Source: Pardosa pseudoannulata (Eukaryota; Arthropoda; Arachnida; Araneae; Lycosidae). Taken from it: a stretch of DNA of 64,000 bases. The stretch lies in the NCBI GenBank assembly GCA_032207245.1, contig CM063502.1:118980929-119044928 (forward strand). The letters run 5' to 3'. Shown here in pieces: positions 1 to 13,115 of this stretch. Position numbers and translations under genes: made by a program. Position 1 is the stretch's first letter. Each line of letters begins with the position of its first letter. The notes under the pieces were generated by a model that was not told the DNA's origin, searched no databases, and saw only the letters and a list, made by a program, of their open reading frames with translations.

Positions 1-440
1 TTTGAAACATAACATTAACAAAACTAAACTTTAAACGAAAAAAACAGATTAACAATTTAAAACATTATAAAAATAAAATTAGCATAACAATTATCATTTT
101 TTATGTTACTTAAAAATAAATAACAGATTACTAATATTTATGATATATATCAACAGAATAAACACAATATATAGCATTTTAATAAGCATTAATATTATAA
201 AAAACCAAACGTGAGGGGGGTCCCCCCCCTTGTAATAAGAGAAATGCAAAATAAATTTAATAACAGATGAAAATTGGAAAGGGTAGCGCCACAAACATTC
301 TTCAACCCTCCTACCACCCTTAAAAAAACTTTGAAATAATTCTTTTTTATGAAATTAAAAAAAAACTCAGATTTGGAATACTGTTGTTCCCTCACACTTG
401 GAGTTTAGAATGAAATGCAAAACTCACCTCACACTTAAGA
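1..440. other. AT-rich DNA, no gene seen
   Basis: Very AT-rich sequence containing a short G-run/C-run hairpin near 215-230. The two reading frames on the minus strand (106-294 and 195-395) have no recognisable domain. By position it should be intron 2 of the FAM135 gene, because exon 2 ends at 1814 with a donor site and no later exon is seen. Confidence 0.5.
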
Positions 441-776
441 ATATCCTGATTTTTTTATCAATTTCAAAAATAAGAACTGAAATAACTTCAACCGTCATAA
501 CTAAATTAAATCCTAGAAAATAAGAACAAAGCAAAAATGTTCCAAACCAAAACATCTTGTTTGATTTAGAATATCGTGACACTTTTTAACAATTTCGAAA
601 ATAGTAAGAACCAAAATAACTACACCCGTCATAACTAAATTAACTAAATCCCAGAAAATAAGAACAAAAAAATGTTCCAAACCAAAGCATCTTGTTTGAT
701 TTAAAATATCCTGATACTTTTAACAATTTCAAAAATAGTAAAATAAGAAATAAGAACTGAAATAACTACACCCAAA
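441..776. repeat. Imperfect tandem repeat, about 130-135 bp unit, 2.5 copies
   Basis: Three successive copies begin at 441, 571 and 706. Each starts with ATATC(C/G)TGA(T/C) and continues through an AACAATTTC-like stretch, AGAACTGAAATAACT, a CGTCATAACTAAATTAA block, AGAAAATAAGAAC and ATGTTCCAAACCAAA. The third copy breaks off near 776 in a variant ACTACACCC. Copies differ by substitutions and small indels, so the array is not recent. Confidence 0.8.
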
Positions 777-1813
777 AAATTATAATAACAAAAAAAATTA
801 CTTACTAAATCCAAGAAAATGATAAGAATAAAAAAAGATACAAACTGACCTAGGCTGTAAACCAAAAGAATAGCTAAGATGCAAATTTCTGGAATAGTAC
901 CGGGTACTGACGTCAGAAATCCCGTACACCAAGGGGGGTGCAAGAACATATTAGAACTGTCATACCCCACCACCAAAGTCAGGGCAAACACACCAACCCA
1001 CTCATTGGCCCGTAAAATCGCCAAATTTGACGACAAAAAAACACAGCATCTATAATGTATCTATACCGCATATTCTGCTAACATATATATTACTCAGAGA
1101 AAATGTTAAATTTTCAACAAAACTTTTATAGCAACAGCGGTTTTTTAAGGAACATATTCTTATACTGCTAGGCAGATGGCACCTACACACACATGGGACA
1201 TTTTCTTTTGATGAAATGGCCTTCTAGAATTTTGGGAGGGGATCAGTCCCCAAATCTCCCTCCTTGCCTACGGCCTTGAAAGGAAGTCTCTAAAAGAAGC
1301 ATATGAAAATTTACTACAAGATAATTATGAAAATTTTAATAGTCTATAAAAATAAAGCAGTCTGAATATTAATGGCCATAATTATATAAACTTTTTGAAA
1401 TCAGTTTAACCATATTCATAACTACTCAGAATGTGTAGTAAATATGCCTGAGAGGAAAAATGTATGATTACTATTTAAATAATATGCTTTTTATACACCT
1501 AGGAGTAAATGTAGATTCTCAAGACTGTTTATGAAATGCAGCTTAAACAGTTGCCTAATTTCCATTACATATATCACTTTAATACTTTCATCTGCAAGTG
1601 AAATTTAAATTTTATAAAATTATAAATTTATATGACCAAATGTATAAATAATATGAATAACTCTGTATTTCACAAACTAAAAATGCCATTTGATGTGAAG
1701 AGGTAATACAAGAAAATAACTTTTATTGTTTATTAGCTATGAACAATAAATGAAATCAAAGATAAATTAGCACATTTGAGGATACCCAATTTAAAGAAGC
1801 AAAAACATCTTAC
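777..1813. other. AT-rich intron DNA with one unassigned hydrophobic frame
   Basis: No exon is supported. A minus-strand frame at 701-1036 (111 codons) is hydrophobic and covers the only GC-richer patch (about 895-1020). I recognise no family in it. It overlaps the tandem repeat and has no convincing splice context, so it is not called as a gene. Confidence 0.5.
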
Positions 1814-1893
1814 AAGAATTCTTAGGCAGATTTACTTCAATCTTCACAGGAATCTTGGATGATGCTTTTAGTGTACATCTTACTTGGTAATAC
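1814..1893 (-). CDS. FAM135 family protein, coding exon 2 (partial gene)
   Basis: This 80-nt exon is bounded on the minus strand by an acceptor TTTCCAG at 1894-1900 and a donor GTAAGATG starting at 1813. It reads YYQVRCTLKASSKIPVKIEV followed by NLPKNS. Joined to exon 1 (7659-7735) the split codon GG|G encodes Gly, giving DLFQRGYYQVR. This matches the N-terminal motif of vertebrate FAM135A/B (NVDLFQRG, then Y/F-Y-Q-I/V-R and a basic-hydrophobic beta stretch). The phases agree exactly across a 5.8 kb intron. The next exon is expected beyond position 1 of the window. No enzymatic residues are present here, since the lipase-like domain of the family lies at the far C terminus. Confidence 0.88.
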
Positions 1894-2149
1894 CTGGAAA
1901 CATAAATTTAGAAATTATGTGTAACCCCATTTCTCAATTATGATTTTGAAACAATACTCAGTACTCTTAATTAGATACTACTACAGAAAAATAAGAGAAA
2001 ATATAGCTCCTAAAAATATAAATTTTTATCATTAATTTTTAAATTAAGTCCTGCAGTTGATAATATTTATGGAATACAAATTACTTCTCTCAATAGGTAT
2101 CTTTTTCTTCTGGGAACATCATTTTCCTTCTAAAGAATATATATACAAG

Positions 2150-2391
2150 GGTGATCTATAAAGTTCACCTGATTGTAAAAATATTTCATGTTTTACAACT
2201 TTTCAGTTTTGATCTGCAGCAGCATCCATCTTGCACAAAGTTTTTAAATTTAAAATAAAACCAATGTGATAGTTTGATATCACTACAGTATTAGCAATTT
2301 TATGTCTCTTTGTACAACAATTTTCCAAAATCCTATTATTTACTTTTGTGATAATTTTCAGTGCATTACACATTTCAACTGTCCTTCCCAT
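2150..2391 (-). pseudogene. Possible DNA-transposon transposase C-terminal remnant
   Basis: A minus-strand frame (2391 to 2203) reads MCNALKIITKVNNRILENCC and then a Lys/His-rich piece. The spacing resembles the end of mariner-like transposases, where a V-x-x-R-hydrophobic helix is followed by Cys and Gly/His residues. Just beyond it, at 2150-2175, lies GGTGATCTATAAAGTTCACC, an imperfect self-complementary string that could be a worn terminal inverted repeat. No DDE residues remain and the other end was not found, so this stays tentative. Confidence 0.25.
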
Positions 2392-3216
2392 GCATTCATT
2401 ATCTTGTACTTTTTAATAGCTACATTTAAATTCAGCAGTCTATTTCATCAAAGAGAAAATTGAATTAAAGACACCTTGCATGTTTACAACTATAAAATTA
2501 ATTTTGGTTAGCATCAAACATTATTTTAAAAAGAGCTTCCAACAGGATACTTGATTTTTTCACATTTCTAACTGTACATGCACCACAACTACCTAAACAA
2601 CTGTCTACAACAAACTGCTTGCTAGTATGTCCTGCAACCTACAGAGCATCTACTAACACTTTCACAAAACAAAGAGGAAGAATCATCTAAGCAGTGCTGC
2701 CTTCTATGGGTGAGACTTGAAACTTTCCACACCAAACTGATTTATAAAAATAGACTACATTTGTTAACAACAGTCTGTCATAGACTGTTAAAATTTTGCA
2801 CAGTCCTTCTTTAAAACATTAAAAAATAAACTGTTAGCATTAAAATCTACTATGTCTACCCTAACATATATCACTCCATAAAGGCTATAACACTCATGAC
2901 TATCAACATGTATGTCATATTCAAATTAAATCTTGTGAAATAATTTGAAATATGGAAAAATACCTTTTACTAAAATATGATAACCTTGATATTTACACCA
3001 CTTAATAATTTAATAATATGAATATTTTTTAATGGAAAGCTCTTTTATGAAACTTTCAAGCTGTCTAACCCATTTTAGGAGCTATTTTCAAAATTAAATA
3101 TTTCATTTTACATCCAATTCAAAGCAAAAGTGCAGATATAAAATATCAAATTTTTATTTCAAAGTACTAAAGATAAATATAAATACAAAATTGTTTCCAT
3201 ATAGTGCAAATGATTT

Positions 3217-3217
3217 A

Positions 3218-3311
<94 letters not shown>
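3217..3311. repeat. CT then TA microsatellite
   Basis: About 24 bases of CT dinucleotides run directly into about 70 bases of TA dinucleotides. The reading frame across it is low-complexity artefact. Confidence 0.95.
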
Positions 3312-3315
<4 letters not shown>

Positions 3316-5448
3316 ATATATTTGTGTATATGTATATACTCAGGTAATGGTGATATCATATAGTCTATAAGGAAAATCTTATGAGGATCTTGTATTATAA
3401 GGAAAAAAATATAGCATTTTAAAAAATAACTTTATTTTTTTAATATATGTATTGCTTCAAAAAATTCCACAATCATGGCCAATAGTCAGATACATCTTAT
3501 TCAAAATATTACAAATAACTTCCAACTATTTATGATACAAGGTTATAACTTTTTCATGTGGGTGGTTCCTTAATTGTATAAGTCCTTGAAACTTTTCTAG
3601 GAAGTATGAATTTATAAATGTTCTTTACATGTTCAAACTAGTGAGCCAATCGTCATATTTTAATTAAAATTTAAATATATGTCTAAACTTTAAAGTGCTC
3701 ATAATGTTTTGAATTTTTTATATATATTGATAGTCCAATTGCTCCTTTGCCATGTGATAATAAGGACCTAATATTTATGAAAATTTGCTTATTAAGCTTT
3801 TATGCAACCTTAAATATGTTTTACATATTTCTGTCCAATCTATCAATCCTTAAAAAAAATCATGAAACTTCTTGTTTAGTCTGTTTAAAACAATGCTAAT
3901 ATATCATTGTCTTAATTATTAATATATCTTCTAAATTTTTACTGAGGATGGAAAATCTTGATTTGAGCTCATGTTTTATGTATACTTTTAAATATTCTTT
4001 TCCCATTATGCACTGCTATATGATATTGTTAGAATATACAGCATAACTTATGAAAATTTGTCATATTTTAAAGTTTCATCCAACTGCAAACCAAGTGGAT
4101 AATAACGGAAAATGATATTTTTGTTGCACAAAAAGAATTAATTATCTCCTGAATTGCATACAGAGAATGTTTATATGTATTCAACTTCCTCTCATCATAG
4201 ATTATAAAAAATAAATGGGGGGCTTTCATGTCAGATTAATTAATTTTTCCCTTTTTTTTTAATTAGCAGGTAGGCTTTAATGTCAAGGGAAACGATCCTC
4301 TGTTCATATTGTCACATGATATAACCACCCCTATATTACCTCTCCCAGCTGATGACAGAACATGAGTGTTATTTAATCTTAAGAAATAATTTATATCTTA
4401 TGAATTAAATAGTATAAGTATCATATTATGAATTATTCAGATATACAGATAAAATAATACTATTTAATAAAATTGATGACAGCATAGATTTAAACTTATA
4501 TATCACAACTCTAGAATTATTATGTATTAGCACTGATCCTTTATGTGCAAACTTCTTAAATATTAAAATAAATAATCTATAGCAATTTACTTTGCTTTGT
4601 TTGATACATGATCTACATGCAGTTTTGAAATTGTTAAATTTCAGATCATGTTATCACAACTATATCTCTGAAAAAATTATTTTTAATTAGCTCATTTGAA
4701 TAGACCCTATTCGAACATTAATCAGAAAAAACATGTTAAAATTCTAAGTGATGTGCTACAGACAAACAATTATCTGATTAGTCTCATCAAATACATGATC
4801 AGTAGCATTAGATTTAACAAATAGTCAATAATTAAACAAAAAGCATAATTTTAAATATCTAAAATGTAACTATCATTATATTATATTGAATAATAATATT
4901 ATTTTAGATTTAAATAATGTAATTAATGTAACTTATTTTATGCTTCAGATTTTAGAATAGCAGTTTAGTCATAGTACTTATGAGCTAGTATTTGGCTTAT
5001 TGATGTTATTTCTTGTACTCCCTGGTTTTATTTTTTCAAAGCACTGAGAATACTACCAATAAGCTTTTTTTAATTATTATCTTGCCCTGTGCATCTTTAC
5101 TTAGTATCATAGCATGAGATGCTGCTATTTATTGGTCTTTTACCTATGAGAATTGTACAGCACCAAGAAGCATTTATTCACACCTTTCAAAAATAATGTT
5201 TTTGTTTACTAATATTTATGAGTATTGCTGATGAAACACATCATTAAACATTTGATTTTTAGTTCTTTGTTTTCATTTCTCATCATCAACTTCTACTAAA
5301 TATATATGTGTTTGTATAAAACATAAAAAATTATTGCCTCTAAAGTTCCTTAAATTTACCCAATTCACATTCTTAATCTTAACTTTCCCAGCTACTCAAA
5401 TTGATTCAAAAACACAATTCAATGGGATTGGATTCCATTCACACTTCT

Positions 5449-5452
<4 letters not shown>

Positions 5453-5487
<35 letters not shown>
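5453..5487 (+). repeat. Poly-A tract
   Basis: An uninterrupted run of about 35 A. No retroposed gene sequence is recognisable immediately 5' of it. Confidence 0.95.
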
Positions 5488-5490
<3 letters not shown>

Positions 5491-6384
5491 TTAAATTCTT
5501 TATGTCACTGTATAGGATATTTTCCAAAAAATATTTAACATGCCATAAAAGAAATACTGATTTAAAACTATCTCATGAGAAGTTATCCATGTGATGTCCT
5601 CCTTCTCAAGATGGCATTTTCCCAAACCAAACAGAAGCACATTTGTCTCTTGCCTGTTTCAGGAAGAGCATATAGATCTCTTGTTGCACTCTACTGAATG
5701 TTCTCTATTGTTTGAAAATAATATAATTTCGAAGAGGTTTTAAATATACAAAACAGGGAAAACTCTGCCAAGGCTACATGCAGAGAACAGTGAGGGGTGG
5801 GGGGTGGGGTAGAATGGAAGTATGCTGTTTTGCTAAGAAACTGCATATTAGGAGCAACTCATAAACCGTTGCATTGCTATCCTGTATCATTCAAATCTCA
5901 TTTTCTACAATTTACATGTCTTCAGTACAAAGTATTACTCAAATGTGGTAAAATTTCTTAATATGGCTTTATATTTACTATCTGACTACATACTCAAGTA
6001 TTACAAAGAAAACTAATGACTTTTTAAGCACTTTTTAAGAAAAGACTTTTGCAGTTTATGATATTTAAAAAATAAATAAATTAGAATAAACATGAATCAC
6101 GTTCATAGTTTTGCTCTATTTAAAACTTTGAATTACCTGACAAAGGAGGACTTAACTATAAAATGTTAAAAACAACTTACAAGAAAATTATGAAAAGCTT
6201 TATTATAACTTCATAAACTGTTTTAGAAAACTAAAATGCTTAAAACTAAAGACCTAGCAAAAACAAATAAAATTCAATTTGAAAAAGGATACTATTACTA
6301 AATAAAGAGCAAACAATTATAAAAATTTCAAAGAATAAGCAACATGATTTAAATGAAGAAAACATTTTAAATACATGATGCATG

Positions 6385-6560
6385 TACTTAACTTTCAAAT
6401 TAAAAAACTTTAATACAAGATTAAGATGGTTAAGAGAATCTAACTGCCTGTTTAGTAAAGCTATTTCTTCAGTTTTTTGCACAATGAATTTTCTTATCCC
6501 ATTAGACATCTTTAGACTATATTCTTCCTTTGCATACAATAAAAACACACTTGCCTGGCA
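6385..6560 (-). other. Unassigned exon-like open stretch inside FAM135 intron 1
   Basis: On the minus strand an acceptor-like string (AAATTGCCAG) is followed by an open frame of about 55 codons containing KEEYSLKMSNGIRKFIVQK and a heptad-like segment TEEIALLNRQLDSLNHL. It ends at AAA followed by GTTAAGT, a possible donor. Composition is more protein-like than the surrounding AT-rich DNA, and the end looks coiled-coil. It is not needed by FAM135, whose exons 1 and 2 join in phase without it. It could be a nested gene, a decayed processed copy or chance. I recognise no family. Confidence 0.3.
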
Positions 6561-7199
6561 ATTTAAAAAATGATAAAATAAAAGTGCTAGATTTCCCAAA
6601 GTAATTATTCAGCAGACATTCAGTCATATTTTTGTATAACAAGCAGACAGCTTCATGCCATAATGCAATAGTCCAACAAAGCTACTAGCAGGAAGGGAAG
6701 AAATAACTATTGTACACAGAATAAACGAACTGCCATCAGTAAAGAGAATAAATTGTCATCAGTAATGCATGATACAGAAAGCCATAAACAGTTTGCTTTT
6801 TGTAATACTTGCATTACATTCACACTGTCGTTAATCACACAATGGCATTCCAATGTTACTCACACATGTAATCCTTTAGATTACGAGTTTCATTTCCATA
6901 CAACAGAAAAAAATATGACAACAAAAGTAAGGAGTTATAAGCACTTGGACAAAAAGTTAGCAGCTGTTAAGTACTATTTATAAAAATTAAACAGTTTTTA
7001 AAGTTCTTAAAACTTGAAAATGAAAAACACGTAGTTTTTAAGGAATGTATGTACATGGTGCAAGTTCATAATGATCAACACCTTTCCAATATTTTTTTTT
7101 TTAATATGACCTTGATATTTGATAGAGATCTTCATCTTTTGACATTCTGTCCTTTCCAAATGCTTAAATTAATCACAAAACTGCATTTGACTCATTCAG

Positions 7200-7420
7200 T
7201 CCTCCTGTATTCTTGATTAAGCAATTGAAATATAGTTTTGCTAAATTTATAGAAAAATCTGATACATATACATGTTGTTCTTCAAGGTTTCTTGTTACTT
7301 TGTCACTGATGCAATAAACAGCTTGTAAACATGCTCTCTTCAACAGCAGATATAAGATTTTCATAACATTCTATTAAGCCTACCAATTCGCAGTAATTAT
7401 GGACTTTAAAAATACATTGA
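7200..7420 (-). other. Unassigned open stretches inside FAM135 intron 1
   Basis: In one minus-strand frame the stretch reads YCELVGLIECYENLISAVEE and then meets TGA after CLLHQ. The overlapping frame carries on with NLEEQHVYVSDFSINLAKLY. The switch of frame part-way, together with the block at 6385-6560, could mark a decayed gene copy or an undetected small intron. No family was recognised. Confidence 0.25.
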
Positions 7421-7657
7421 AATGATTACACTATGCATAAAGAACACATTTTCTATTTAGATATAAACTATCTATTGAATATATTACGCTACCTAATGCC
7501 ATATATATACACAAAATGAATTGGTAAAAACAATAAAGCAATTATGCTTACAGGATTTTACCAAATTGGTTAAATTATCAACTAAAATTTAGAGGTAAAA
7601 AAAAAAAGTTATTCTCATTACAAAAAGTTATTAGGAAAAGCTGATAAATAACACCTA

Positions 7658-7828
<171 letters not shown>

Positions 7829-9488
7829 TTATATATAATATTTATAGAATTTATATATTATTATTTAATATAACATTTGTAGAATTTTATATAATATCCA
7901 ATAAGTATAGTATAATATACAGAATATTTAAAGTAAATATTTACAATAAGACAATTTATAAAAATTCAAATATAAATAATTAGATCAACAAAAAAATATG
8001 AGTATTTTAATCTCTCTGATACTTCTAGTATGCATCAAATAAACTTCTTCAAGAAACACAAAACACTATCCCACCTATGTTAAATTTTTATGTTTAGTAA
8101 ATACGAAAAAAATTATTTATTAAATGTGACTATAATAAAATTAATTTACAAATTAAAATGTCCAGCATAAGAATTATAAGATTTTTTTTATCAAGAATGC
8201 ATGCGGAAACATGACTTTTATGCAGTATACAGTTCAGAACTGATATTCATTATAGCATTAATAGATAATACAAGTATATTTTATAATTTTGGATTAATTT
8301 ATAGTAATCATATATGTATGTATATATTGAAACCAGAATGACTGCAAACTATTTTACTTAATTACAAGTTCTATATATTACACAAACTGCATTGCCATGC
8401 ATATTTTGCTTTTATTAAAGTGTCATATATTTCAATTCATGGCTTCATTTTAACTAATGCAAAATTAAATTTCTGAACAATGTAATTTTTAAATATAAAC
8501 TTCCCATCTTTTATTCTACCTCACACTTACCACACTTTGTTATTTCTATGAGATGGTGGAGTGCAGCAATAACACTTCACAAGTGATAAAATAACTTTTG
8601 AACAGATACACAAAAGACCAAAAAAGTGTTTTTGAAAAGGGAAGAATTACTTGAAAATTTTCAAACTAGGATTATATGATTTGTTTACCCTTTGAATATG
8701 TCCAAATACAGTTTTTACAAACCCTGAAAAAGATTTTTTTGTTATAATAAAAGTACATTTTTGTTTTTTATTTATGAACAGTACAAAATTATATAATATC
8801 ACAGGAAAGTACATCGTGGTGAATGTCAAAAGTATAAAAATAAAATTACAATTAACTAAAACTAATTATTCTGTGCCACAAAATATATGCATAAAAAAAC
8901 TTCATATATTAATAGGCATTTTTCTAAAAAATTAGTATTTGCAAGAAAACAATCAGCAACTAGTATTTATGTTTCCACAATGTTTTATTAATTTCCGAAA
9001 GCGGTTCTGAAGCATAAGAAAAAAAGACGGGCATAAAGAAAAATTGCTTTATTTCACAAAAAAATTATTTAGGACATAATTATTTTTATTTTGAAATTTA
9101 ATGCTTCATAATAGTGACTACGAATATATATAAATCCATATAATGACAGCTTCTTGATATAAGCAGTATAATTTTACACAACTTTTAAAAGTGAATGGTG
9201 TATAAAACAGTACCAAATAACAAGATCAAATCTTACCATTGATCATCGATCGCGCTTATAATTCACAAATATATAAAATGCAATTAAATGCCTTAAAAAT
9301 CTATTAGGAATGTTGTGACGCCATGTTTTGTATGACACATGAAAAAGTTCATCAAGTATGTGAAGTAAACATACGCTCGTACAAAAAAATACAACAAACG
9401 ACTACAGTATACAGATCTAAACACATTTCAGATGACAGGTAACCAAACTAATCATCTTGTACTAAAGATCGCAATAAGCCAAATTTAA

Positions 9489-9498
9489 CGCATGCGCA
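9489..9498. promoter_or_regulatory. NRF-1-like palindromic motif
   Basis: The palindrome CGCATGCG sits in CGCATGCGCA, within an otherwise CpG-poor sequence upstream of FAM135. It resembles the NRF-1 consensus (YGCGCAYGCGCR). Motif match only. Confidence 0.3.
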
Positions 9499-10629
9499 TT
9501 TTGACAGATTTCGCCATCGAGTTATGCAAAAGGATTCAAAGAACATTTCGGAGGAATAACAAAACACTAAACTTGTACAAATAAGGTGTGACCAATCACG
9601 AACAGCTGATCAAAAACAACAATCAAAATTGTGGTCAATATCAACTTTTTTTCCGCATAACTGCTATAGTAATACAACACTCTAAAGAGTGGATGGATGT
9701 GCCTGTGATGATGATTAGTAACAGCATCACCAACTGAACATTTTTTATAATAAATTTTAACTAAAGCTGTTAATACTGTTAGGCAAGTGTCAACATAGTA
9801 AATTACATCTCACCGTAGATTAACACTAAACATTTGTATAGTGTTTAATTGATGCTTTAATAGACAGGGGTGAGACCACCATGCATTTGTTAACAAAAAG
9901 TGATCAATATATTAAGACCCAATATTCCGCTACTACCCTATAAGATTGCTAAACATCGTTCAGCTCTAATCAATTATTGCTAGATTGAGCGCTATGGTGA
10001 GATCTGCTTCTAAGCTGGAATTTAAAATAAATAATATTTTTATAAAATGCAATACCATGAAAAAATGGTCAAAAAAAGATAAAATTTATTACTTGAATCC
10101 CTTGTAGAGGCAAATAAATGATTAAACTTTTACATCTATACAACTGTGCTAATAGATCAGATAATGTTACAAAAAATATTTGTAAAAAATGATAATGAAG
10201 CAATATCTACAGGGACTGCCTAAGCCATCTTGGCGTCCCGGGCGAGATATTCTTCGGCGTCTTTTCCTTTTCTTTTTAGTAACAAACATTATAATAACGA
10301 CTCGCAGACCAAATGAATGTTTCTATTCCCTCGTGCCAGAGTCTTAAAATTGCCTGATATTAGTAAAAGCTATTGTTAATGTGGCATTCATCAAAATCCA
10401 AATATCTATAAAGAATGCCTCTAAATATGTTGTGGTTTAGTTTGTTCATGTCAAATCCAAAACTCAAAAAAAAAAAAAAAAAAAAAAAAAGATTCAACAA
10501 GAAAATTTAAGAAAAATTTAATAAAAAAAATTAAGTTAACTTTACGCGTCAGTTATCGAAGGAATCAATCTGTAATCTCACGTGTGCTATAAGCGCGCTT
10601 TAGGAGGAGAAAAAATTACACAATAGCAA

Positions 10630-10640
10630 GCGCATGCGCG
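10630..10640. promoter_or_regulatory. NRF-1-like palindromic motif (near-perfect)
   Basis: GCGCATGCGCG is a near-perfect NRF-1-type site, about 2.9 kb upstream of the FAM135 start codon and beside other CpG-containing sequence (GCGCGC near 10592). It may mark a promoter. Motif evidence only. Confidence 0.35.
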
Positions 10641-11160
10641 TTGGACTGTTAAGTTATATACAGTGTTTCGTCACAAGTAACGTATGGAAGAGTTCAAATA
10701 GTTCTTATCAGAACAACTATCATAAAAATTAGGAAAAACTGATTGATTCGCTGGTCAAAACATTTCAGCAGACCCTGGCACTCCACGTGGCTGCCCGGGT
10801 CAACCTGTTCCAACCCCTTAAAGCCGAGGACTTGCAATAAGTGTGATATAACCAAGAATATATCAACTCTCTTTCAATATTTACTATGAGATTGAGCTTG
10901 TGAAATTTATCGGGCCTCAGCAAGTACCAATTGTGCTTTGCCAGTAACACTGATAATCACGATTTTTGGCACATGAAAAAGTGTGTTTCTCTCTGCATTT
11001 CACTCATAAATTTTAAAGTTGAATTTAAATATGTAATCGAATGTTTTATTGTACCCCTATATCATATAAATAGTCATGTCGAGCATCTCACACAGAAAAT
11101 AAGGAAAAGCCATGTACCCCACGATTTTATAACATACAATATGTCGTGTGAGTGACATGT

Positions 11161-12108
11161 TGTAACAGCGTGCCTTAACGGTAGGCCTACATCAAATACT
11201 TAGCTTTGAGAAATGGACGACAAGCTTATGTAGAGACAAAGGTGTTGTTTTCCCCGGCACCACGATGTCTGGACTTTTGTGTCCTACAGTAGCGAAACAA
11301 TAAACTAGACGACCGGGCGCCCACACTGACAGCCAGAAAGATGATCATCGGAAGAAGGGAATGCCGTGACATTTTATCTTCGCCGACACGAAATACCAGA
11401 GACTCCCGGGATTGCGGCCGGTGAATGTTTAGCCCAGATCAATCCAGTTGGTTGAAGGTGAGATCATCGCCAGATTATCCAATGTTGAAAATGTGGGTGA
11501 GGCCGCACCTAAAAAGAGACTTAGAGGAGATTTTTTTTAAAGAAGTAGAGTTAGCTAGCAACCAGTTAATTCGGAGGTCGTCTTGAGCAGTCTCTGTATC
11601 GGAGAGTTTCCTTAGCGATTATCCCACCTTGAGATCACTCTTTAGGAGTTAGCTAGCAGTCAGCTAACTCGGAGATCGTCTTGACCAGTTTCTCCTCCGG
11701 AGAGTTTTTTCTTAGCGAAAATCCCACCTTGGGATATATCTCTTTAATTCGATCTTCTTCAGAATTGAACGTGTATTCCACTTAGGAACTCTGACTTTGT
11801 TTTTATCTTCTTCGAAGATACCAACTGCTACTTCAAACTCTCGTCTAATTGAGTGTACTGTCTACATAATTACTACCGAGAACTTTTATACGAAGCTACC
11901 GAATTGTTATCTCCCGTCGGTTACTAAACCATTCGACAGGGACCTTTTGTGTACGTCTCTATTTAGGGTTACGTCTAGTGTTTCACATGCTTGTGAACTG
12001 TATTTGTATTGTGTATATAGCTGTGAGGTGTAAATAAATCATTTAATCAAGAAACACCTGCGTGATTTCTAGATTGTGTCACCTAAAACAGGGACCGGAT
12101 ACGTTACA
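11161..12108 (+). repeat. 5' LTR of the Gmr1-like retrotransposon (3' border uncertain)
   Basis: It begins TGTAACAGCGTGCC and its first 300 bases are repeated, with about 10% differences, at 17613-17915 just after the polypurine tract. A possible end is GTTACA at 12103-12108, which forms a 6-bp inverted pair with TGTAAC. The primer-binding-like string TGGTGGCAGCTCG lies about 25 bases further on (near 12134), so the true end may be closer to 12130. The LTR contains AATAAA-type signals (about 11304 and 12033) and a 98-bp internal tandem duplication. The 3' copy is too short to fix the boundary. Confidence 0.75.
11548..11745 (+). repeat. 98-bp tandem duplication within the LTR
   Basis: GAGTTAGCTAGCA occurs at 11548 and 11646. 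Both are followed by related AACTCGGAG(A/G)TCGTCTTGA, CGGAGAGTTT and ATCCCACCTTG(A/G)GAT blocks in the same order. Confidence 0.85.
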
Positions 12109-13115
12109 GCTATATATATCCATTTCATATAATTGGTGGCAGCTCGTTGGATTTCAGATCCTCCTGCAGAAATTTGAAAAAAATGAGACGGAAAATTATC
12201 TCGGACTAGGAATTTTTTTCTCGGGTAGTAGAAGTAGACTGTTGTCCGGAGGCCCGTCTGCGTTTCGAGTCTATTGTGAAGAGGAGAGCGGTATTGTGTT
12301 CAGCGCCTACAGCCTATTGTGCAGAAGAGCGACGTCTGTTGTGTTCGGTTCTCAGCTTTCCTGGAAGAGTGTTTTCCTGTGCAAGCGTCAAATCGGTGAG
12401 TTAATTATACTTTCCACTTGAGGCCTATTTTTCTGTTTGTGTGAGCAAAATATTTAATTTGAAATTGGAAAATGCTTAAAGAATTTTTTTTACGAAATTT
12501 GAAAATGGTTAAATTTTTTTTTTTTTTTTTTTTTTTTTACGAAATCGGAAAATGTATAGTAAATCATTTTAGAGTTTAGAATCTTGTGCAAAGAATTTTG
12601 TGTAAAAATAAGTTAATTTTTTTTATAGTTCTGGTTATTTAAGTTAATCTAAAGAATCTGTGCTGAATTATACTATTAAATTGCGTAGATGCTGGTAAAT
12701 TTGATTTGCGTTATAAAAGTAAAGTTTTAATGTTGGAATTTACATATTTACACTCCAAGGTTACGACTAAGACTGTTCAGTGGTTATAATAAATTCAAGA
12801 GATGCCAAATTCATAAGTTCCTTGTATATTTTTGTAGTGAGCATTTGTTAACGTTGTGTTTGTGTAACTTGTGTAAAATTTAATCAACTTAAAATCTTAA
12901 TTCTAAAGTAATTTTTTTTTTTTTTTTTGCATTGTGTAATTGCAACATTTTTATTGTTATTTCATGTGTGTATTATCTGAATATCATTTTAAGTATTACT
13001 AAATTGGTCATTGTATTCTGTGTATTGGTTAGTTAGTACTGTGTTGATTGTATCGTATTGTTAGGGTCGTGTAAGATGTTTTTTTATTATTGTGTTTGTA
13101 TTAGAATTTTAAGAT
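12109..13115 (+). other. Retrotransposon leader between 5' LTR and gag
   Basis: This stretch contains the presumed primer-binding site TGGTGGCAGCTCGTTGG near 12134-12150, a GC-richer part to about 12420, then T-rich sequence with poly-T runs (12514-12538 and near 12910). The open frame at 12062-12421 shows no domain and straddles the LTR/leader border, so it is not called as a gene. Confidence 0.6.

Noticed and set aside
12062..12421. 119-codon frame between LTR and gag
   Set aside because: Straddles the LTR/leader border, has no domain and lies where the element has no gene.
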